Assembly: GCF_000002595.2 (NCBI RefSeq)
Contig: NC_057016.1
Span: forward strand, 1,876,515 to 1,940,514
Direction: 5' to 3'
Source: Chlamydomonas reinhardtii
Taxonomy: Eukaryota > Chlorophyta > Chlorophyceae > Chlamydomonadales > Chlamydomonadaceae
Length of the DNA stretch: 64,000 nt
The position numbers were made by a program, and so were the translations under genes. The notes under the pieces were generated by a model. It worked only from the letters and a program-made list of their open reading frames with translations. It did not search any database and was not told where the DNA came from. This document shows, piece by piece, positions 55,308 through 64,000 of the stretch (position 1 is its first letter; the number at the start of each line of letters is the position of its first letter).

Positions 55308-58300
55308 ATGGAGAAATCTAATGATAAAATGCACGTAGAGGTACCGGGGTCTTGTGCCGCGCCCAGCGGAGGCCCTGCACCATCCTGCCGGTGTTGCGGA
55401 CCGAATGCTGCCGCTCGCCCTCGGCGGCGCCGGTTCGTGCTCTACCTCTTATTCTTCTGGTCGCTCGCAATCATTATCGCTCATCTGGTCGTCCCCTCGT
55501 GGTAGGCCGCGAGTAGCCCACCCGTGGCATGCTGCCGAATGCTTACAGGCACACCAGAGGCGACGCGTCAGTCCCGCGTGGCCCTGCTGCCTCTGTTCCC
55601 CCGCCCGCGGTCCTTAGCACCGGTCACGTCCCGCTCGACTCATCCTCGCCTGCCTCCTCTACCCTCACCAACCACCCTCAACGCCACCGCCCCCACCCCG
55701 GAAACACAGGTACGGCGCGCCACACGCGCCCTACCCCGCCACAGGCTTCGGCCTCTCAGGCGACGTGCCGGGCGCGCGGCCCCTCTTCAGCGCCGCCGGC
55801 AGCGGCAGCAGCGGTGTCTGGGGTGGCAGGGGCGGCAGGCTGCCGTACGTGCCCAGTGCGTCGGAGGTGTGTGAGGACTACCTGGGCGTGCCGGGGCTGG
55901 ACCTGGCGGCGGAGGGCGGCCTCAGCCTGGTGAGTCGCGAGGGGCCGGGGGGGTTACATTCATAATTATCTATGAAATGAAGGGGGAAGAGGGGTTACAT
56001 TCATGATGATTGGTTGGAAGTGGACAGTGGAAAAGTGTAGCGCGGAGTAGGGGACGGCAGCGCGCACCGGCGGGGGTCAAGGGGCGGGCGCCTGATGGGA
56101 ACGCAAGCAGCTTCTGCAGCAAATGGTGTGGACGTCATGGCATATAGGTTTGCTCGCGGCGTAATGGGGGATTTGGCGGGGTGGCGGGGTGACGCTGGGG
56201 TTGCGGCGGCTGCAGGCGGTGGCAGGTTCCATGGGGGCTGGGGCGGGCGCCTAGCTAGCCCCGGCGGCATATGCTTAAAACTAAATGCATCAAACCTGCG
56301 TACGGTATTATCGTGACTAGTGAGATGCTCAACTTCTGTACACGCGCCTTCCACCATACGCCCCCTCCCTCACGCAGGTGCTGACCGCTGACCCCGGCGA
56401 CTTCAGCGGCACACCCGAGGCGCACCACATCATCGCCAACCTCAAACACAAGGTGCGCGTGTATGCATGTGTGTGTGTGTGTGTGTGTGTGCGTGTGTGT
56501 GTGTGCGTGTGTGTATATATGTGCGGGGACGGAGCTACAGCATGTGTCGACAGTCCGACGACGACTAGGAATCGAAAGGGGTTGGGCGCACCGCTGCGCA
56601 GGCGGCAATAGCGTGGCTCTGTTTCCCCCATCCACTCCCCACAACCACCCCGCCCTCACCCGCATCCTAACCCGCGCCTCCCCCCACCCCGCAGGTGGTC
56701 AAGCCGCGCAGCAGCAGTGTGTGTGGCGGGCTGTACTTTGGCTACCTCATGGGCCAGCCCGCACTGGTGGTCACCACGGGTGAGGCCGCGAGAGGGACGG
56801 GGCGCCAGATGCCGGGGAGGCGGGGATGTATGGGCAGGTGGTGGGCAGGTGGTGGGCTAGTTGGTGGGTGGGTGGGTGGGCTAGTTGGTGGGTGGGTGGT
56901 TGGGTGGGTAGGTTCCGGCATTCCGAGCGAGGAGCAGCGGAGACATAGACGCGGAATAAGTTGCGCCAGAACCCGCAACCCAAACGGCAGCCATGGCCGG
57001 GGCCAGGGCCTGGACCCAACCACACCCCTTTAATTTCCCGCCACTCCCGCCACTCACCACCCGCCGCTGCTCCCGCCACCCACCGCCGCTCCCGACAACA
57101 CCCACCGCCACTCCCTTCACCCACCGCCACTCCCGTCAACACCCACCGCCACCCCCGCAGGCATCGGCCCCACCGCCGCGGGCCTGTGCACCCAGGAGTT
57201 GCTGACTGCCTGCGGCGCCTCCGCCACCGAGCTCATCTACTTCGGCACCAGCGGCTGGAGCCCGCAGCTGGGCGGGGTGCTCAACCCACCCGACTGCGGC
57301 GGAGCCAACCCCAGCAAGAAGGTCACGCGGTGAGGGGGGAGGGCGGGGAGGTGGGCGGGGAGGAGGGGGGGGAGGAGGCGGCGTGAGGAGGGCGTGTAGG
57401 GGTGCGGGGAGACGGGGCATTGCCTGGCTGGGGAGGCATGGCGGCGGGGAGGCGAGACGCCGTATGCGTGCCGTACGAGTGGTGTCATTGCACGGCGCGG
57501 GAGCATAGCCTGGCCACATGCAACTGACAACGACTGTCCATCCAGCCCCCATCGCTACGGCAGCTCAACACCATGCTAACCCGCCCCTCCTCTCCGCCCC
57601 TCCTGCGTGGTCCGCCCGCGCCTCCTTACCCTCCACCTCTTACGACGCAGTGTGGGCGACGTGTGCATCAGCCCTGTGTCGGTCAACTGGGTGTGCAAGA
57701 AGAGCACGTGGACGCTACAGAGCCAGGGCTTCCCCAACCAGTGCTTCCGGCCTCGCGAGGTTGCGGGGCCTAACGCTACGTCCCTGTACGGCGAGTGCCT
57801 CTTCGCCACCGACAACGTAGGCACGGGTGTACGGGCGCACGAGCGCGGTAGCCGTCCACGAAAGACGGAGTGACTAAGTCTGTGTTTTTGCCCACCCTCC
57901 CAACTGCCCCGTTGTCCTCCCACATCCTCGTGTGTGTGCTGGCTTGGTGTAAAAGACGAAAACACCCCCGCCCCACGAGTGTCTACCGTCTACCACTTCC
58001 TTAACTAATTATTAATGTAACCCGACCCCGCTCGCCCCGCCTCTGCCCATCCCCCTCGCCCTTCCAGCTTGACGCCAACCTGGCTCTGGCCGACTCACTC
58101 ATGGCCGCTGCCCGCTCCGTGCGGGGCCGCGCCGCCCTGCCCAAACGCAACGACCTAGTCACCGACCTGGTGAGGGGCCGGTTGGATGGTTACTTGGTTG
58201 CCGGTTGGCGGTTAATGGAGTGGTTGGGCAAATGAGTTTGTAAGTCCTGCGCAAGCCGCCTTCCTGGCATTGTTGGACACATGTGCGGCTACCTCGAACC

Positions 58301-59906
58301 CGCGAGCACGCACACGCCGCCACCCGCCATGCCGGCAGCCAACAAGGCCATCCCGTGCTGCCCGGCCCCGCCCCGCCCTGCCCGCCCTGCTGCTCCTGCC
58401 GCCTCGCACCCACCCCACACCCACACCCACACCCCACACCCACACCCCACACCCACGCCCACACGCACAGGAGGAAAGGTACTGGGGGCTGATGTCTGAG
58501 GGCACGGGGCTGAGCTACCCGCCCGTGAGCGGCGAGGACATGCCGCTGGTGTGGGACTACACGCAGTGCGCCGAGGTGGACGGACAGGTGGGAGGGAGGG
58601 AGCTGCTGTGAGGGGTTGGGGCCGGGATGCTGAAGTGCTTTTGCTGCATTTTGGTGTGTGCGGGCTCGTGCAGAGGCGCGTGGCGCGTGCTCCCAACGGC
58701 CGGCCCTGTTGCCCACAGCCGCTCCTGTTAGCTGCTGTTGCTGTAGCTTGTGCGCCCACCCACCTTCCGCGTCTCGTTTGCGTGACTTCGCCGCCTCATT
58801 ATGCTCTCGTCCGCGGCCCCCCCAATCACCCGCAGTTCTTCTTCACGGGTGCGCCCTGGGAGATCAAGGCGCGCGACTACGCCGCACAGGTGCGCAGGCG
58901 GCATGGGCAGGCGACGTGGGCAGGCGGCATGGCGCCCTTGGGCTGGGGCTGGGGGGCAGCGGGGTCCAAGGCCTCTGGAAGGTGCTCAGGGGCCGTGGCC
59001 GTCGGGTTGTGCGGCGTGGGGTCGTAGAGGTCTGGAGCCAAGGCTGCATACGTCTGGTGGGACGGGCGTGCACGGTGTGCCGCGCGCTGATCTCCACAGC
59101 GGGAACATGGCAGCGCCGGAGCTTCCGGCCTTTTGGCCCTAGGGCCGTGTGCCTCGCACCCCGATTGGCCTCGCACGCTCCGGCAATGTCCATACGCATA
59201 CGCACACACACACACACGCACACAAACACACACACACACACGCACGCCTACACACGCCTACACACGCGTTCGTTTTGAATACACACACAAACACACCTGC
59301 ACACGCCTACAAACAGATTCGTTCTTACCACACATGCACACGCACACGCCTCTCTGCCGCCCGCCAGGCCATCTCCACGGCCCTGGGCTACGCGCGGCCC
59401 GGCAGCGGCCTACGCGACTCCGTGGACGCGACCGAGGTGGGAGCTGAGGCGCCTGTGGGGTGGGGAGAGGGTCTGAGCGGTCAGTGCGGATACACCCTGG
59501 GCCCTTATGTGGTTCCTTACGTGTTCCTTTGACCGGGTGCGGGATCACAGCATCTGCTGTGACCAACTCGCACAACTTGTAGCTTGTGAGCTTGTTGTTA
59601 CCACACCTTGAGGTTTGAAATACAGCAATACACACACACACACACACACACACACGCCTGGGGGCCGCCCTGACGCCCACAGGTGATTGCGGTGTCAGCC
59701 ATGGAGGGTGTGGGGGTGGCGGAGGCGCTGGAGAAGTACCACCAACTGGACAGCACGCCACGCCGCATCCCCTACACCAACGTGCGCACCCTCTCCAACT
59801 GGATCCACCACCCCGTGGGCCGCAAGGTGAGCCTGGGCCAGAGCCAGAGCCAGGCCGTGCGACACTGGGTGGGGTTGGGGTTGGGGGTTCGGGCGGGCCT
59901 GGCTGG

Positions 59907-59993
<87 letters not shown>

Positions 59994-60971
59994 GCTGTCT
60001 GCCTGCCTGCCTGCCTGCGCACGATGTTGAGGTGGCAGCGCAGGGCTCGCGCTGCCTTGACGCGAGCCTCTTGTCCACGTAACCAAAGCGCTTCCTGGGC
60101 CCTGACCCTCGCCGCAAAGCTTGCATCGCCTACAAAAGCCATTGCGCACATGCCAAAGACACCCAACCCCAACCCCCTCACACGCACCCGCTCAGCCCGG
60201 CAGCACTGGCGCGGCGGCGGAGTGGGACATCTACCGCGAGGTGCCGGAGGACTACGTGAACGGCTACGCCTACGCCATCGCCACCGGCTCGGTCACCATC
60301 CTGTCGCTCTTCCAGCAGCGCTGCCTCGCGGGTGAGCACCGCTTAGTCTACTACCATATTGCGCATTGTGTCCTCCAGGATGAGAGGTCACTTGTCAAAC
60401 GCTTGCATCTGGATTTGGTCACAACTCACAAGCTGTTCTTGTCGTAGTCGACATCCCTGCACGAGTTTAGATCACAGGCCGTTTGGCGCAGGGTCAATGA
60501 CCCCTACGGCTGCCTGAACCCATGCGCTTGCTCAACTTGCTCACCTGCTACCGCCACCGCTTAACTTGCCCAACTGCTACTGCCACCGCCGCCGCTACCG
60601 CTACTGCTACTGCAGGGCTGCAGCTGGGCGCCATCGCCGCCGCCGACCCGGGGCAGGGCCAGCTGCTGGCGGCGGCGCTGGGCCGACACGGCTTGGGTGG
60701 CCTGGCGATGTGGGCGCAGCAGGGAGGAGGCGGGGCCGCGGGCGCAGGCGCCGCAGCCGCCGGGGCCACAGGCGGCGCGGGCGAGGGGCGTGCGGGCAGG
60801 GGTGAGGGCGAGGGTCACGTGGGTGCGGCGGCTGCGGCGGCGGCGGCGCTGGGTGGCCGGCGTGGCGCGGCGGGTGAAGGATCGGGCGTGGGCGGCGGCG
60901 CGGGCGCGGCGTGGGCGGAGGACCTCGCAAAGAAGGCCAGGCTGTGCACGTTCACGGTGGATTACGCATGA
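55308..60971 (+). CDS. Membrane-anchored nucleoside-phosphorylase-superfamily protein
   Basis: Thirteen exons: 55308-55501, 55710-55929, 56378-56452, 56695-56779, 57161-57329, 57651-57816, 58068-58169, 58471-58587, 58836-58889, 59368-59436, 59683-59826, 60196-60331 and 60616-60971. They close to 628 residues. Residues ~43-62 ([20 protein letters not shown]), flanked by RPRRRR, form a signal anchor, so the bulk should be lumenal or extracellular. Superfamily features: [13 protein letters not shown] (about 187-199), [32 protein letters not shown], and [16 protein letters not shown] (the ...EMEG.A nucleoside-binding element). [11 protein letters not shown] and the overall order resemble plant bark/vegetative storage proteins and At4g24340-type phosphorylase-like proteins. 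Several Cys ([31 protein letters not shown]) suit an oxidising compartment. Two Gly/Ala-rich insertions occur, one near the C-terminus. Whether it cleaves nucleosides is unknown. Confidence 0.82.
59193..59352. repeat. CA-rich microsatellite with CACACGCCTA units
   Basis: Interrupted CA runs mixed with CACACGCCTACAAACA-like units fill the intron end before exon 59368. Confidence 0.85.
59905..60018. repeat. Tetranucleotide array (TGCC)n
   Basis: About 27 CTGC/TGCC units with two interruptions (TGGC, TGTC). They are in the intron after exon 59683-59826. Confidence 0.95.
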
Positions 60972-61739
60972 GGAACCAAGCCGGAACTATACTAGGGCCC
61001 GGGAGCGTGTTCCTATAAGCACAGTACATACGTAGTGGTGGTGGTGGTAGTGGTGGTGGTGGTCAGGTCACGAGGCTGCCAAGCAGCATACAGACTAATC
61101 GCCGTGTGGGTGTGAGAAGCTAGGGATTGGGTCGGACGGGCTGCTTGACGTATGGCGCGCGAAGGTCACTGACGACTCACTGTGCTCCGGGCTGGTAAAG
61201 CCGTGAAGGATGAGCTGTCTAGCCTGAGGTTCTGAACGTACGCTGTGTCGTCACTTACTCACTCGCCAGCAATGTGAGGACAAACGTGTGATGTGTGACG
61301 TGGCGATGTGTCATAGCAGACTAGCAGTGGAGCTGGCGGGGCATGTCACACCGTCAGGAGCGAGCTGCGTTTCCTCAGCGATTGGGGCATAATCAGGTTC
61401 TTCATGTCTATGCTTCTTGGCCAAAGCTACAGCTTCGCTCCCGAGGGAGCCACGCCCCACGCCTTGCTGCAAGGCGTGCCAACCATGCATGAATGTGCAT
61501 GTCACGGCGCCTCTCCAATCCGCGAGATTCACGATCACTGATCCACGACAGCGGAAGGCTGAGTCGCATTTGAGTCCTGACAACTTCAGGTCAAGCCTCC
61601 CACGGAACTAACAGCGAGTCCCACGTCAAAAGCCACAATGCCTGGCAATGCGAGTATGCAACCACCTGAAAACACACCGATTGTCTCATTCAGCATCCAG
61701 CACGTATCCTTCCAACAGTCCGTGCTTACTTCAAATTGC
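60972..61739. other. Convergent intergenic region
   Basis: This contains a short GTGGTGGTG run (61034-61062) and no exon. Two genes converge here, but no TGTAA was found on either strand within it,  so their 3' ends are unplaced. Confidence 0.45.

Positions 61740-64000
<2,261 letters not shown>

Overview
This window looks like nuclear DNA from a volvocine green alga, Chlamydomonas reinhardtii or a close relative. The reasons are: high GC with strong GC3 bias; intron-dense genes with short exons, GTGAGY or GTGCGY donors and YnCAG acceptors; TGTAA just before predicted 3' ends; introns full of (TG)n/(CA)n and C-rich tracts; and proteins with long Ala/Gly/Ser/Gln/His insertions. There is no sign of bacterial or organellar DNA. 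No tRNA, rRNA or CRISPR array was seen. Fourteen protein-coding genes were modelled by joining exons by hand. Exon phase and total length were checked, and all complete models but one close to whole codons. Identification rests on recalled family motifs, because no search could be run. || Layout: 733-3841 (+) CDK10-like kinase. 4455-5502 (-) small membrane protein. 6314-10476 (-) metallo-beta-lactamase-fold protein of the dihydropterin/RFA-P synthase-like group. 10804-12801 (+) unknown Ala-rich protein. 13463-17237 (-) indole-3-glycerol-phosphate-synthase-like protein lacking key catalytic residues. 17829-19566 (+) NAD(P)-binding atypical SDR. 20586-24920 (-) SERRATE/ARS2. 25283-31159 (+) HIRA histone chaperone. 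32013-33639 (-) novel small secreted Cys-containing protein. 34267-40469 (+) ZIP metal transporter with a giant His-rich loop. 41571-46189 (+) Ser/Thr kinase with a frame break in the activation segment. 48532-54216 (-) type I L-asparaginase with a ~440-residue N-terminal extension. 55308-60971 (+) membrane-anchored nucleoside-phosphorylase-superfamily protein. 61740 to past the window end (-) acidic-tailed protein, partial. || Genes mostly alternate in strand, giving five head-to-head pairs with 0.33-1.1 kb between start codons. SERRATE (small-RNA and cap-complex function) and HIRA (H3.3 deposition) share one 362-bp intergenic space. No operon-like pathway links the genes; this is ordinary housekeeping and regulatory content. 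|| The unexplained material is in the introns and intergenic DNA: (a) a family of short repeats that end in TTTAA(CA)n, including two almost identical ~200-bp copies in inverted orientation 54 kb apart; (b) two short recurring intronic motifs whose C-rich (or G-rich) end faces the nearest exon, so that copies on either side of an exon are mutually complementary; (c) several minisatellites.
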